From Marivirga harenae (GTDB lineage Bacteria; Bacteroidota; Bacteroidia; Cytophagales; Cyclobacteriaceae), in NCBI RefSeq assembly GCF_030534335.1, contig NZ_CP130565.1, positions 2,129,501 through 2,193,500 of the forward strand: 64,000 nt of DNA, in the 5' to 3' direction. Positions 43,558-53,487 of this stretch are shown here, piece by piece. The first letter of the stretch is position 1; each line of letters begins with the position of its first letter. The notes beneath the pieces are model-generated. The model had not been told where the DNA came from. It saw only the letters and a program-made list of their open reading frames with translations, and searched no databases. Made by a program: the position numbers and the translations under genes.

Positions 43558-44955
43558 ATGCTTCAAAGAATCCGAAAATATATCGTATTTCTTCAGTATG
43601 CTATCAAAGGCACTAATGAGGATCTTACTAATATAAAAATTAGCCGGGCTATTATTCTATTGTCTATTCCTATGGTTTTAGAAATGGTGATGGAGTCGCT
43701 TTTTGCCGTGGTGGATGTGTTTTTTGTGGCTCAGGTGAGTACGAATGCAGTGGCTACTGTTGGACTTACGGAATCCGTAATCACTATTGTTTATTCATTA
43801 GGAATTGGTTTAAGCATGGCAGCAACCGCTATGGTGGCCAGACGAATCGGGGAGAAAAAGAAGAAGGAAGCCTCTCATACAGCAGTTCAATCCATCATTT
43901 TGACAGTAGCAGTTTCTTTGGTTTTGAGTGTGGCAGGCTTTATTTATGGCGAGGATGTTCTTCGATTAATGGGAGGCGAAGAAGAGTTAATTCAAGAGGG
44001 CAAATGGTACACTAAGATTTTATTTGCTAGTAATGGTACCATTATGTTGCTTTTCTTAATCAATGGAATTTTCCGCGGTGCAGGAAATGCGTCTATTGCC
44101 ATGCGTGCTCTGTGGTTAAGCAATATTTTGAACATGATCCTAGATCCGATCTTTATTTTCGGATGGGGACCTATCCCAGCCATGGGTGTGACTGGCGCTG
44201 CGGTGGCTACAGCAATAGGCAGAAGCATTGGGGTTTTATATCAATTGTATCACCTTTTGAAAGGGACTGGTGTGATCAGTGTTTCTTTTCAACATATTAA
44301 GCCAGATTTCGCGGTTCTGAAAAGGATTGTAAAAATTGCTTCCGGTGGAGTAGGACAGTTTTTAATTGAATCCGCAAGCTGGATATTTTTAGTTCGAATC
44401 ATATCTAATTTTGGAAGTGAAGTTTTGGCAGGCTACACGATTGCTCTGAGAATTATCATTTTCACGATTCTACCATCCTTTGGAATTAGCAATGCAGGCG
44501 CAACTTTAGTGGGACAAAATTTAGGGGCAAAACTACCGGATAGAGCCGAGAAATCCGTCTGGTTGGCAGCTCGTTATAATGTTGTTTTCCTTTTCTCGGT
44601 GTCTTTAATTTTCTATATTTTTTCTAATGAAATTGTAGGGATTTTCACGGATGTAGAGACGGTAAAAAAAGAAGCTATCAAGGCAGTGCGCTATATTTGC
44701 TTTGGTTATATCTTCTTCGCTTACGGTATGGTGTTGAGTCATGCTTTCAACGGGGCGGGGGATACCAAAACACCTACAATCATTAATTTTGTATGCTTCT
44801 GGCTGTTTCAAATTCCATTGGCCTATTTCATGGCAAATGATCTAGGTTTTGGTTCTGATGGTGTTTACCTGGGGATTGTTTTTGCCTTTGCACTTTTAGC
44901 AGTAATTTCAATTATCTGGTTCAAAAGAGGGAAGTGGAAATTGACTGAGGTTTAG
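43558..44955 (+). CDS. MATE-family efflux transporter
   Basis: Cation-coupled multidrug exporter. The 465-residue product has about twelve hydrophobic segments in two halves. Recognisable are ISIPMVLEMVMESLFAVVDVFF-type first helix, VATVGLTESV, NGIFRGAGNASIAMRAL and the second-half GAGDTKTPTIINFV. Its pattern is of the NorM/DinF group. The substrate is unknown. It has a divergent arrangement with the phosphodiesterase gene. Confidence 0.92.
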   Translation: MLQRIRKYIVFLQYAIKGTNEDLTNIKISRAIILLSIPMVLEMVMESLFAVVDVFFVAQVSTNAVATVGLTESVITIVYSLGIGLSMAATAMVARRIGEKKKKEASHTAVQSIILTVAVSLVLSVAGFIYGEDVLRLMGGEEELIQEGKWYTKILFASNGTIMLLFLINGIFRGAGNASIAMRALWLSNILNMILDPIFIFGWGPIPAMGVTGAAVATAIGRSIGVLYQLYHLLKGTGVISVSFQHIKPDFAVLKRIVKIASGGVGQFLIESASWIFLVRIISNFGSEVLAGYTIALRIIIFTILPSFGISNAGATLVGQNLGAKLPDRAEKSVWLAARYNVVFLFSVSLIFYIFSNEIVGIFTDVETVKKEAIKAVRYICFGYIFFAYGMVLSHAFNGAGDTKTPTIINFVCFWLFQIPLAYFMANDLGFGSDGVYLGIVFAFALLAVISIIWFKRGKWKLTEV

Positions 44956-45402
44956 TTTTTTTTTCAAAGCAATTGTTGATTAACAATACCATAAAGTATT
45001 GCAAAATTGCTATTTTCTTGCGAGCTGGAGGCTAGTGGAATGTGAAATTTCATAAAATCTTCTCAATTTAATTAATCTACAAAATTTGTTCGAAGAGTGC
45101 GGGGGGGGGAGGAAAGTTTAGCGGGCCTGCTTGTGCAGACAAGCCAGCGTGGGTGTAGCGGGTCGAAGCATTAAACTTTCTTGATTTTTTGAATCTTTTT
45201 TATCAAGAAAAAAGATTGAGTGATATTAAAGTATTGAACTCTGCTACTAACTGATAACTGAATCAAAAATCTAATTAAGTAAATAGGTAAAAATGCCAGC
45301 TGAGACATTATTTTCTACTATATGTAACCAAATGGAAAGAAATATTCATAAATTCATCATACGAAATTTATACCAATTTCAAATTTACTTTTAAAATTAA
45401 AT
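44956..45402 (+). other. Gene-free gap with a G9 tract and REP-like palindrome
   Basis: 447 bases. A run of nine G (45101-45109) stands just before a palindromic stretch (45114-45180) with outer arms AAAGTTTA/TAAACTTT and inner arms GCTTGT/ACAAGC. A terminator-like CTTGAT ... ATCAAG hairpin rich in T follows (about 45180-45210). The rest shows no coding content. Confidence 0.6.
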
Positions 45403-46539
45403 ATGCCTCCAATCTTCAAAACCCTTCGCGTAATCGAATTAGCAAACGTCCTCGCAGGTCCTTCTGTAGGTCAGTTTTTTGCTGAGCTAGGCGCTGAAGT
45501 AATTAAAATAGAAAATCCAAAAACAAATGGCGATGTCACCCGCTCATGGAAGCTTAACAATGAAAATGCTGAAGATTCAGTTTCAGCCTATTTCTCGGCA
45601 GCGAACAGCGGTAAAAAATCAATTGGACTCGATATCACTGATCAGCAAGACTTATCCATTTTACATAAATTAATTACCAAATCCGATATCGTAATTGCCA
45701 GTTATAAAGCAGGTGATGCTGAGAAGTTGAAGGTTGATTATCAATCTTTAAAGTCCATCAATTCTAAGATTATCTACGGCCAAATAACAGGCTATGGAGA
45801 TGATAATGAACGGGTGGGATACGATGCCATCATCCAGGCGGAAAGCGGTTTTATGAGTATGAATGGCGAACCTGACGGTAGCTCTTTGAAAATGCCAGTT
45901 GCTCTAGTGGATGTTTTAGCTGCACATCACTTGAAAGAAGCAATTTTACTAGCATATATCAACCTGCTTAAGACCAATGAAGGAGCAAAAGTATCAGTAT
46001 CACTATTTGAATCTGCAATTGCTTCATTAGCCAATCAGGCTACAAATTATTTGATTGCAGGCCACGATCCGCAAAAGATGGGGGCTGAGCATCCTAATAT
46101 TTCACCTTATGGAACAGTTTTGCATACTTCCGATCAAAAAGAAATTCTTTTGGCTGTAGGGACCAATACTCAATTTCAAAAACTTTGTGATATTTTGGAA
46201 ATACCCAAAATGGCTCTGGATGAAGATTTTAAAACCAATGCCTCGAGAGTAGAAAATAGAAAAAAATTAAATCAATTATTGCTGGAAAAAGCCCAGTCTT
46301 TTGAATCGGAAACCCTACTCAATAAATTAAAATCTGCTCAGGTTCCTGCCGGAAAATTGCAATCGGTTGGACAGGCTTTGGAAGGAAATGACGGCCAAGA
46401 AATGATTATGAAATTTGAGGAATCTGTAACAGGATTAAGAAATTTTGCGGCTAATTTATCATTCATGGGAAGAATCTCCCACCTTGCCCCACCACCCGAA
46501 TTTGATCAAGATAGAACCGAAATATTGGCTTTGCTGTAG
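45403..46539 (+). CDS. CaiB/BaiF-family (class III) CoA transferase
   Basis: Transfers CoA between carboxylic acids through an enzyme-bound anhydride. The 378-residue product has LRVIELANVLAGPSVGQFFAELGAEVIKIE in two motifs at the N-terminus, ANSGKKSIGLDI, and the catalytic Asp170 in MPVALVDVLAAHH. The length fits the family (formyl-, carnitine- and alpha-methylacyl-type enzymes); the substrate is unknown. Confidence 0.9.
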   Translation: MPPIFKTLRVIELANVLAGPSVGQFFAELGAEVIKIENPKTNGDVTRSWKLNNENAEDSVSAYFSAANSGKKSIGLDITDQQDLSILHKLITKSDIVIASYKAGDAEKLKVDYQSLKSINSKIIYGQITGYGDDNERVGYDAIIQAESGFMSMNGEPDGSSLKMPVALVDVLAAHHLKEAILLAYINLLKTNEGAKVSVSLFESAIASLANQATNYLIAGHDPQKMGAEHPNISPYGTVLHTSDQKEILLAVGTNTQFQKLCDILEIPKMALDEDFKTNASRVENRKKLNQLLLEKAQSFESETLLNKLKSAQVPAGKLQSVGQALEGNDGQEMIMKFEESVTGLRNFAANLSFMGRISHLAPPPEFDQDRTEILALL

Positions 46540-46810
46540 TTTGCGTAAAGATTACACCCAAAAGTCAGGTTTTTTGAATCTTACACTTTGTATTTTTTCT
46601 TGGATTACGATTTATTTCTGATTTCCAAATAGTTACGATATTTTCCAATAGAAATTATGAAAGTCATAACTTATTGAATAACAGGAGTTTATTTTTTCAT
46701 CGACCGGAAATAATCAATAGTCGAGGACAGAAAGAAATACTGCGAATCTTTTATTTTGAGCCAGTTTTCCTTGACTTTTTTATGTCAAGAATGTAATCTT
46801 TTGAAGAAAA

Positions 46811-46840
46811 GTGTAAAAAAGTGGGGGAAAGTGGTATGAA
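46811..46840 (+). promoter_or_regulatory. MraZ operator: three GTG decamer repeats
   Basis: GTGTAAAAAA, GTGGGGGAAA and GTGGTATGAA follow each other with exact 10-base spacing. MraZ of other bacteria binds TGGG-type boxes separated by five bases in front of its own operon, and this arrangement fits. The repeats lie just upstream of, and partly over, the expected -33 region. Confidence 0.72.
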
Positions 46841-46856
46841 ATGTCGCATATTGTTT

Positions 46857-46864
46857 TAGCTTTG
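46857..46864 (+). promoter_or_regulatory. -7 element of the dcw promoter
   Basis: TAGCTTTG fits TAnnTTTG, 29 bases before the mraZ ATG and 16 bases after the last operator repeat. Confidence 0.7.
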
Positions 46865-46892
46865 CATATAAGAAATTGTGTAAACTGTAAGC

Positions 46893-47339
46893 ATGGCATT
46901 CTTCACCGGTGAATATGATTGTAAGCTAGACGCCAAAGGGCGTATGGTCTTGCCTGCCAAGATCAAAAATGCTCTACCTGAGGGTAGCGGTGATGAAATA
47001 GTGGTGCGCAGAGGATTTGAGCCATGTTTGGTGCTTTACCCGATGCTCGAATACAAAAAGATTTTTTCAAAGATTGCCGGCTTGAACGAATTTAATGCAG
47101 AATACAGAAATCTACAGCGCAATTTCTTCAGGGGCAATGCAATCGTGGAACTCGATAGTGCCGGAAGAATTTTGATTCCTAAGAACATGATGGCCTTTGC
47201 CGGATTAGAAAGAGAATCGATAGTAGTAGGGATGGGAAATAGAGTTGAAATATGGGATGCATCGAAATATGATGATTACCTCATTAAAGACCAGAAAGAA
47301 TTTTCTGATTTAGCTGAGAAACACCTTTTTGAATCTTAA
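46893..47339 (+). CDS. mraZ: Transcriptional regulator MraZ
   Basis: DNA-binding repressor of the division and cell wall cluster. The 148-residue product consists of two SpoVT/AbrB-like halves: FTGEYDCKLDAKGRMVLPAK at the start and NAIVELDSAGRILIPKNM near residue 88. The length is typical. It is the first gene of the dcw cluster, with matching operator repeats directly upstream, which supports autoregulation. Confidence 0.96.
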   Translation: MAFFTGEYDCKLDAKGRMVLPAKIKNALPEGSGDEIVVRRGFEPCLVLYPMLEYKKIFSKIAGLNEFNAEYRNLQRNFFRGNAIVELDSAGRILIPKNMMAFAGLERESIVVGMGNRVEIWDASKYDDYLIKDQKEFSDLAEKHLFES

Positions 47340-47344
47340 TCCCT

Positions 47345-48250
47345 ATGAGCGAATATCACGAACCGGTTATGTTACAGCAATGTCTGGAGGGTTTGGCTAT
47401 TAAGCCCAACGGCATTTATGTTGATTTGACTTTTGGCGGTGGGGGACACTCAAAAGCTATTTTAGAAAAACTTAAGGAAGGAAAGCTATTTGGCTTTGAC
47501 CAGGATCAGGATGCTGAGGCCAATGCCGAAGCAATAGCCCATTCTGGTTTTGAGTTTGTTCAGGCTAATTTTCGATTTGTAAAAAAATATTTGAAATTAT
47601 ACCGTATCAAAGAAGTTGATGGGGTATTAGCTGATTTAGGAGTTTCTTCCCATCAGTTCAATAAAGCCGAAAGAGGATTTTCCACTCGCTTTGATGCAGA
47701 ATTGGATATGCGAATGGATCAGCATGCTCCGGTGAGTGCAAAAGAAGTGGTGAATGATTACAGTGAAGCGAAGTTGCATAAAATTTTAGGACTTTATGGC
47801 GAGGTTCGAAATGCCAAAACGTTAGCTTCTGCTATTGTATCTGCAAGAGCCAATGCTCCCATCAATACGATAGGAGAATTGAAAGAGGTGTTACAGAAAT
47901 TCGCTAAGCGCGGCAGAGAAAATAAATATTACGCACAGGTTTTTCAAGCACTCAGAATTGAAGTGAACGAGGAGCTAAAAGCTTTGGAAGAAGCCTTGTT
48001 GCAGATGGAAGACTTGATTAAGCCAGGCGGTCGTTTGGTAGTGATGAGCTACCATAGCTTGGAAGATAGATTGGTAAAAAATTTTATTAATAAAGGTAAA
48101 TTAGACGGTGAAGAGGAAAAGGATTTCTACGGAAATGTATTGAAGCCATTTAAAGCGATCAATAGAAAGCCTATTACTGCTGAGGAGGATGAATTAGCAA
48201 GTAATAATCGGGCTCGAAGTGCAAAATTAAGAGTAGCTGAAAGGTTATGA
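47345..48250 (+). CDS. rsmH: 16S rRNA (cytosine1402-N4)-methyltransferase RsmH
   Basis: Methylates C1402 of 16S rRNA in the decoding centre. The 301-residue product has EPVMLQQCLEGLAIKPNGIY, the SAM-binding DLTFGGGGHSKAIL, GVLADLGVSSHQFN with the catalytic loop, ERGFSTRFDAELDMRMD and a late SYHSLEDRLVKNF. The length is standard. Its stop overlaps the ftsL start by four bases. Confidence 0.97.
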   Translation: MSEYHEPVMLQQCLEGLAIKPNGIYVDLTFGGGGHSKAILEKLKEGKLFGFDQDQDAEANAEAIAHSGFEFVQANFRFVKKYLKLYRIKEVDGVLADLGVSSHQFNKAERGFSTRFDAELDMRMDQHAPVSAKEVVNDYSEAKLHKILGLYGEVRNAKTLASAIVSARANAPINTIGELKEVLQKFAKRGRENKYYAQVFQALRIEVNEELKALEEALLQMEDLIKPGGRLVVMSYHSLEDRLVKNFINKGKLDGEEEKDFYGNVLKPFKAINRKPITAEEDELASNNRARSAKLRVAERL

Positions 48251-48630
48251 GTGAAAATACGTTTAAAAAGAAGGATAAAAACCAAGCGAAAGATTCAGCT
48301 TCAGGGAGCATATTCTCCAAGTTGGATAAAAAGCTGGGCGGGAATAATGGCGAAGGGGGATTACCAGTGCATTATCTGCCGTATGTTTTATTCTTAGTAG
48401 CGATAGGAATTTTTTATATAGGTAATAGTCATTATGCCGATAAGACCACGCGTAAAATCGATAAGCTTCATCAAGAAGTGGAGGATTTAAGAGCGGATTA
48501 TACCACTTTGAAATCAGAATATATGTTTGCATCCAAACAATCGGAGGTTGCAAAAAAAGTTAAAAAATTAGGGTTAAAGGAATCAGAAAAACCACCATTC
48601 AAAATAGTAATAGAAAAAGGTGAATATTAA
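48247..48630 (+). CDS. ftsL: FtsL-like divisome protein
   Basis: Small bitopic membrane protein that forms a complex with FtsB and FtsQ and helps activate FtsWI. The 127-residue product has a polar N-terminus of about 45 residues, one transmembrane segment (YLPYVLFLVAIGIFYI, about 44-59) and a coiled coil (KIDKLHQEVEDLRADYTTLK). The sequence of FtsL is poorly conserved, so the call rests on size, topology and position between rsmH and ftsI. It overlaps both neighbours. Confidence 0.82.
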   Translation: MSENTFKKKDKNQAKDSASGSIFSKLDKKLGGNNGEGGLPVHYLPYVLFLVAIGIFYIGNSHYADKTTRKIDKLHQEVEDLRADYTTLKSEYMFASKQSEVAKKVKKLGLKESEKPPFKIVIEKGEY

Positions 48631-50716
48631 GAAGTCCATATTGCTCAGAGTTCGATTGGCATTTTTGGCTATTGTCATTTTTGCTGGGGCTATTATGTAC
48701 CAGATTTTCCACATCCAATGGATGGAGGGAGATAAATGGCAAAAAATGGCTGAGGAAATCAATATGAGCTATCAGGAAGTGAAAGCTACTAGGGGGAATA
48801 TTTATTCTGACAATGGAAGTTTATTGGCTACTTCTTTGCCTTTTTATAAAGTAGCATTTGATCCCACCATAGCAGATGATCAATTATTCAGAGAAAGTAT
48901 TGATTCATTAAGCTTAATGTTATCAAAAAGCTTTGGGCGTAACTCAACTTATTATAAACAACGAATAACTTCGGCCAGACAAAAAGGAAAGCAGTACATT
49001 TTCCTTTCAAGTGACCTAATTGGTTATCAAAAGAAAAAGGAAATGGAAACATGGCCTATTTTTCGTGAAGGACGATTAGGTGGCGGAGTAATTTTCACTA
49101 AAACAGATAAAAGATTTAGACCATTCTCAAATCTGGCTTTCCGAACTATAGGATTTTTAAATGAGAACGATTATGGAGCTGGCCTGGAATACAGCTTTAA
49201 TAAGTATTTAGCCGGAACCCATGGGAAAGCATTATTCCAGAAAATTTCTGGAAGCAGTTGGAGGCCTGTAAATGATGGTTCTGAAATCAGGCCCAAAGAC
49301 GGTTTTGATATTCAAACAACCATTGACATTAATCTACAAGATGTTTCTGAATCAGCCTTATTACGTCATTTAATAAAGCATGATGCCGATATGGGCTGTG
49401 TAGTGGTTATGGAAGTTAAGACGGGAGAAATCAAAGCTATTTCTAATCTGAAAAAGCTTTCAAGTGGAAAATATGGTGAAGTTTATAATTATGCGGTCGG
49501 AAGCCATGGTTTAAGAGAGCCGGGTTCTACCTTCAAATTAGCTTCTTATATGGCACTCTTGGAGGAAAAAAATATTCAACTTTCTGATTCTATTGAAACT
49601 GGTAATGGAGAATTGAAATTTTATAAGGACAAAGTGAGGGACCATAAACCAGGTGGTTATGGAACAATGTCAATTCAAGATGCATTTGAGAAATCTTCTA
49701 ACATTGCCATTGCGAAATTAGTAGATGAAACATTTCGTGAAAATCCACAGCGGTTCCTAGATTACTTGAAAACAATGGGAGTGACGCAGCCATTAGGTTT
49801 TCAAATGGTCGGAGAAGGGAAGCCGAATATTCCACCAATCAAGCAGTGGAGCGGAATCACTTTGCCATGGATGGCTTATGGTTATGGCTTGGAATTAACG
49901 CCATTACATACTTTAACTTTGTTTAATGCAGTAGCGAATAACGGGAAAATGATCCGTCCGCTTTTGGTGAAATCAATTAAGAAAACAGACAAAGAAATTA
50001 ATACTTTCAAAACCAGTGTGATCAGCAGTCAGATTTGCTCAAAAGAAACATTAGATAAATTAAAGATCATGTTAGAAGGAGTTGTAGAAAATGGAACTGC
50101 ATCTAACATTAGCAATTCGGAGTATAAAATAGCAGGTAAAACGGGTACAGCCCAAAGTTTGAAAGATGGGCGCTATGTTAGGCAATACTATACTTCATTT
50201 GCCGGTTATTTTCCTGCAGATAACCCCAAATATTCAGCCATTGTGGTAATGGATAATCCTAAAGGATATCAGCAATATGGTTCCGATGTGGCTGCCCCGG
50301 TTTTTAAAGAGATTGCCGACAAAATATTTGCGCTGGATTTGAATATGCATGAGGAATATGAGCTTGCTGATAAGCCTGAAACTGGTATTTTCCCTGTGGT
50401 TCAAGCTGGTAACAAACAAGATTTATCAGCCATGCTGAATTATTTGGGTGTTTCAAATCATGCTGATGGACAAGAAATTGAATGGGTTCGAGCTTCCATT
50501 CATAATAACTCCATCAAATGGCAACCGAATAATGATCATCAGCAAGGATTGGTTCCTGACGTTAGGGGTATGACATTGCGGGATGCTTTATATCTTTTAG
50601 AAAATACAGGCTTGAAGGTGGAAGTGAAAGGGGAAAAGGGAAGGGTTTCTCAGCAATCACAATATCCGGGTTCGAGAGCATTGAAGGGAAGTACAATTAA
50701 ATTAGAAGTAGGTTAG
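48620..50716 (+). CDS. ftsI: Penicillin-binding protein, FtsI/PBP3-type transpeptidase with PASTA domain
   Basis: Septal peptidoglycan transpeptidase. The 698-residue product has an N-terminal membrane anchor (LAFLAIVIFAGAIMYQIF), a dimerisation domain with RGNIYSDNGSLLAT, and a transpeptidase domain with the catalytic Ser303 in PGSTFK, the SSN motif at 359-361 and KTGTAQ from 507. A C-terminal PASTA repeat (VPDVRGMTLRDALYLLENTG, from about residue 641) follows. The start is GTG at 48620, overlapping ftsL by 11 bases. The stop shares its last base with the murE start. Confidence 0.95.
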   Translation: MNIKKSILLRVRLAFLAIVIFAGAIMYQIFHIQWMEGDKWQKMAEEINMSYQEVKATRGNIYSDNGSLLATSLPFYKVAFDPTIADDQLFRESIDSLSLMLSKSFGRNSTYYKQRITSARQKGKQYIFLSSDLIGYQKKKEMETWPIFREGRLGGGVIFTKTDKRFRPFSNLAFRTIGFLNENDYGAGLEYSFNKYLAGTHGKALFQKISGSSWRPVNDGSEIRPKDGFDIQTTIDINLQDVSESALLRHLIKHDADMGCVVVMEVKTGEIKAISNLKKLSSGKYGEVYNYAVGSHGLREPGSTFKLASYMALLEEKNIQLSDSIETGNGELKFYKDKVRDHKPGGYGTMSIQDAFEKSSNIAIAKLVDETFRENPQRFLDYLKTMGVTQPLGFQMVGEGKPNIPPIKQWSGITLPWMAYGYGLELTPLHTLTLFNAVANNGKMIRPLLVKSIKKTDKEINTFKTSVISSQICSKETLDKLKIMLEGVVENGTASNISNSEYKIAGKTGTAQSLKDGRYVRQYYTSFAGYFPADNPKYSAIVVMDNPKGYQQYGSDVAAPVFKEIADKIFALDLNMHEEYELADKPETGIFPVVQAGNKQDLSAMLNYLGVSNHADGQEIEWVRASIHNNSIKWQPNNDHQQGLVPDVRGMTLRDALYLLENTGLKVEVKGEKGRVSQQSQYPGSRALKGSTIKLEVG

Positions 50717-52182
50717 TGGCAAACTTAAAAGACATATTATATAAAGTAAAATTGATCAGCATTTCGGGTGCCACTGATATTGCTATAGATGCACTTCAGT
50801 TCGATTCTAGAATTGTAGGGGCTGGAGATGTGTTTATAGCCATTAAGGGGACTCAAGTAGATGGTCATGAATATATTTCTAAAGCAGTAGAGCAAGGAGC
50901 AGTAGCTGTAGTCTGTGAAGATATTCCTACTGAAATTCATCCTGAAGTAACTTATGTTCAGACGGATAATTCTGCCAAAGCTTTGGGCATTATGGCAGAT
51001 AATTACTTTGGTCATCCCTCTGAGAGATTGAAGCTGATTGCTGTAACGGGTACAAATGGTAAAACAACGACTGTCAGTTTGTTACATCAGCTCTTTATGA
51101 ACTTAGGTTATCACACGGGAATGATTTCTACGGTTCAAAATCAGATTAATAATGCTGTAATTCCTGCAACTCATACTACACCTGACGCTTTACAGTTGAA
51201 TTCGCTTTTAAAAAAGATGGTGGAGTCTGGCTGTAATGTAGTTTTTATGGAGGCCAGTAGTCATGCTGTTGAGCAAGAGAGAATGGCAGGCTTAAAATTG
51301 GCTGGAGCCGTTTTTACTAATATTTCACATGAGCATCTAGACTATCACAAGACTTTTGACAATTACATAAAAGCCAAAAAGAAATTATTTGATGATTTGC
51401 CTGCCGATGCATTTGCGCTGGTAAATGTTGACGATAAAAGAGGAATGGTGATGTTGCAAAATTGTAAAGCCTCAAAACATACTTATTCCTTAAAAATGAT
51501 GGCAACTTATAAAGCCAAAGTTTTAAGTAATTCGCTACAAGGGTTGGAGCTAAATATTGATCAAAAAGATGTTTGGTTTAGGCAAATTGGCTATTTCAAC
51601 GCTTATAATTTATTGGCAGCTTATGCAACAGCACACCTTTTGGAGGAGGAAAGCGAAGAGGTTCTAATGAATTTATCTCAAATCGAATTGAATAATGGCA
51701 GATTTGAGCAAGTGCCAAATAATGCTGGAATCACGGCCATAGTAGATTACGCACACACCCCTGACGCTTTAGAAAATGTGTTGCAGACTATTGATAATAT
51801 ACGAACGGGTAATGAACAAGTCTTAACGGTAGTAGGCTGCGGAGGGAATAGAGATACAACGAAAAGGCCTTTGATGGCAGAAATTGCTTGCAGGTTTAGT
51901 GATAGAGTGATTTTAACTTCTGATAATCCTAGATATGAAGAGCCGGAAGCTATCATTGCCGATATGCAGAAGGGAGTGCCTATTTCTCAAGTGAGAAAAG
52001 TAACCAATCTTCCTGATAGAAAGGAAGCGATAAAATTGGCTTGTAGTTTTGCGCAAAAGGGAGATATTATTCTAGTGGCAGGTAAAGGCCATGAAACTTA
52101 TCAGGAAGTGAGAGGCGAAAGAAGCCATTTCGATGATAAGGAAGTAGTAAATGAAATGTTGAGTTTAATACATAATAAATAA
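50716..52182 (+). CDS. murE: UDP-MurNAc-tripeptide synthetase MurE (meso-DAP type)
   Basis: Adds the third amino acid to the peptidoglycan precursor. The 488-residue product (GTG start) has an N-terminal UDP-binding domain, the ATP loop VTGTNGKTTTVSLL (about residues 110-123), MEASSHAVEQERM and the motif TSDNPRYEEPE; DNPR marks enzymes that add meso-diaminopimelate. The length is standard. The next step enzyme, MurF, is not encoded here. Confidence 0.96.
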   Translation: MANLKDILYKVKLISISGATDIAIDALQFDSRIVGAGDVFIAIKGTQVDGHEYISKAVEQGAVAVVCEDIPTEIHPEVTYVQTDNSAKALGIMADNYFGHPSERLKLIAVTGTNGKTTTVSLLHQLFMNLGYHTGMISTVQNQINNAVIPATHTTPDALQLNSLLKKMVESGCNVVFMEASSHAVEQERMAGLKLAGAVFTNISHEHLDYHKTFDNYIKAKKKLFDDLPADAFALVNVDDKRGMVMLQNCKASKHTYSLKMMATYKAKVLSNSLQGLELNIDQKDVWFRQIGYFNAYNLLAAYATAHLLEEESEEVLMNLSQIELNNGRFEQVPNNAGITAIVDYAHTPDALENVLQTIDNIRTGNEQVLTVVGCGGNRDTTKRPLMAEIACRFSDRVILTSDNPRYEEPEAIIADMQKGVPISQVRKVTNLPDRKEAIKLACSFAQKGDIILVAGKGHETYQEVRGERSHFDDKEVVNEMLSLIHNK

Positions 52183-52194
52183 AAAAAGAGAATA

Positions 52195-53412
52195 GTGCTA
52201 TATTATTTATTCGACTTCTTAAATAAAAAAATGGACTTGCTTGGAGCAGGGGTATTTCAGTATATCTCGTTCAGAGCAGGAATGGCCACGCTTTTCTCAT
52301 TGCTAATCACCATCACCTTTGGTAAGCAATTGATAAATAAATTACGAAGAAAGCAAGTGGGTGAAACAGTGCGTGATTTAGGTCTTGAGGGACAAATTGA
52401 AAAATCAGGTACTCCTACTATGGGTGGGATTATGATTATTTTGGCTATTGTAATTCCAGTAGTTCTTTTCTCTAAAATCGATAATATCTACATCATTTTG
52501 CTTCTTGTATCCACAGTATGGATGGGTCTAATTGGTTTTGTGGATGATTATATTAAAGTATTTAAAAAGAATAAGGAAGGATTACAGGGCAAGTTTAAAG
52601 TGTTTGGTCAGATTGGTTTAGGATTAATCGTAGGCTTAACTTTATTTTATCATCCTGATGTTACGATTCGAGAGTTTGCATCACCGGTTAGTGTTTCTCA
52701 AGGTGTGGAAATGGTATCAGAAAAATCCTTTGAAGATGTTAAATCAATGGTAACTACCATTCCATTCTTCAAAAATAATGAATTTGATTATAGTAATATA
52801 ATGCCTTTTCTTCCTGATGGATATACAGTAATCATTTATGTGTTATGGGTGATTTTTATAGTAACTGCTGTAAGTAATGGTGCCAATATAACCGATGGAA
52901 TAGATGGTTTAGCTGCAGGGACCTCCGCAATTATTGGGTTGGCCTTAGCAATTTTTGCTTATGTTTCCGGTAATGCTATTTTCTCTCAATATCTCAATAT
53001 AATGTTTATCCCCAACAGCGGGGAGATTGTGATTTTCTGCGCGGCTTTTGTGGGCGCTTGTGTTGGCTTTTTGTGGTACAATACCCATCCAGCTCAGGTT
53101 TTTATGGGAGATACTGGAAGCCTATCAATAGGTGGAATTATTGCAGTTCTAGCATTGGTGGTCAGAAAAGAATTGTTGATTCCTGTTTTATGCGGAATTT
53201 TCTTAATTGAGAATCTATCTGTAATCATTCAGGTGAGCTACTTTAAATATACTAAAAAGAAATATGGTGAAGGAAAGCGTGTCTTTTTAATGTCTCCATT
53301 GCATCATCATTATCAAAAGAAAGGAATTCATGAATCAAAAATTGTAAACCGCTTCTGGATTATGGGTATTTTATTAGCCATTATATCAGTAGCAACATTA
53401 AAGTTGAGATGA
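52195..53412 (+). CDS. mraY: Phospho-MurNAc-pentapeptide transferase MraY
   Basis: Forms lipid I on the inner membrane from UDP-MurNAc-pentapeptide and undecaprenyl phosphate. The 405-residue product (GTG start) has about ten transmembrane segments with [23 protein letters not shown] with paired Asp, [26 protein letters not shown] and [11 protein letters not shown]. It is longer than E. coli MraY (360) because of an insert at about residues 160-215, a common feature in Bacteroidota. Confidence 0.96.
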   Translation: MLYYLFDFLNKKMDLLGAGVFQYISFRAGMATLFSLLITITFGKQLINKLRRKQVGETVRDLGLEGQIEKSGTPTMGGIMIILAIVIPVVLFSKIDNIYIILLLVSTVWMGLIGFVDDYIKVFKKNKEGLQGKFKVFGQIGLGLIVGLTLFYHPDVTIREFASPVSVSQGVEMVSEKSFEDVKSMVTTIPFFKNNEFDYSNIMPFLPDGYTVIIYVLWVIFIVTAVSNGANITDGIDGLAAGTSAIIGLALAIFAYVSGNAIFSQYLNIMFIPNSGEIVIFCAAFVGACVGFLWYNTHPAQVFMGDTGSLSIGGIIAVLALVVRKELLIPVLCGIFLIENLSVIIQVSYFKYTKKKYGEGKRVFLMSPLHHHYQKKGIHESKIVNRFWIMGILLAIISVATLKLR

Positions 53413-53487
53413 TCTAGAATCTAGATCCTAGAATCAAGATGTAATACTTAAAACCTAAAACTAAGAACTTATAACATAAGAAATATA
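53413..53487. repeat. Low-complexity spacer with TCTAGA repeats between mraY and murD
   Basis: 75 bases beginning with overlapping ATCTAGA/TCTAGAT units followed by AAAACCTAAAACTAAGAAC-type low-complexity sequence. It is the longest gap in the dcw cluster before ftsA-ftsZ. Similar A-rich spacers are known between Bacteroidota genes. No terminator is evident. Confidence 0.5.

Larger units (their letters stand above)
46540..46892 (+). other. Regulatory gap before the dcw cluster
   Basis: 353 bases without a gene. The right part holds three MraZ-type operator repeats and the mraZ promoter (separate entries). The left 260 bases show no clear feature. Confidence 0.6.
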
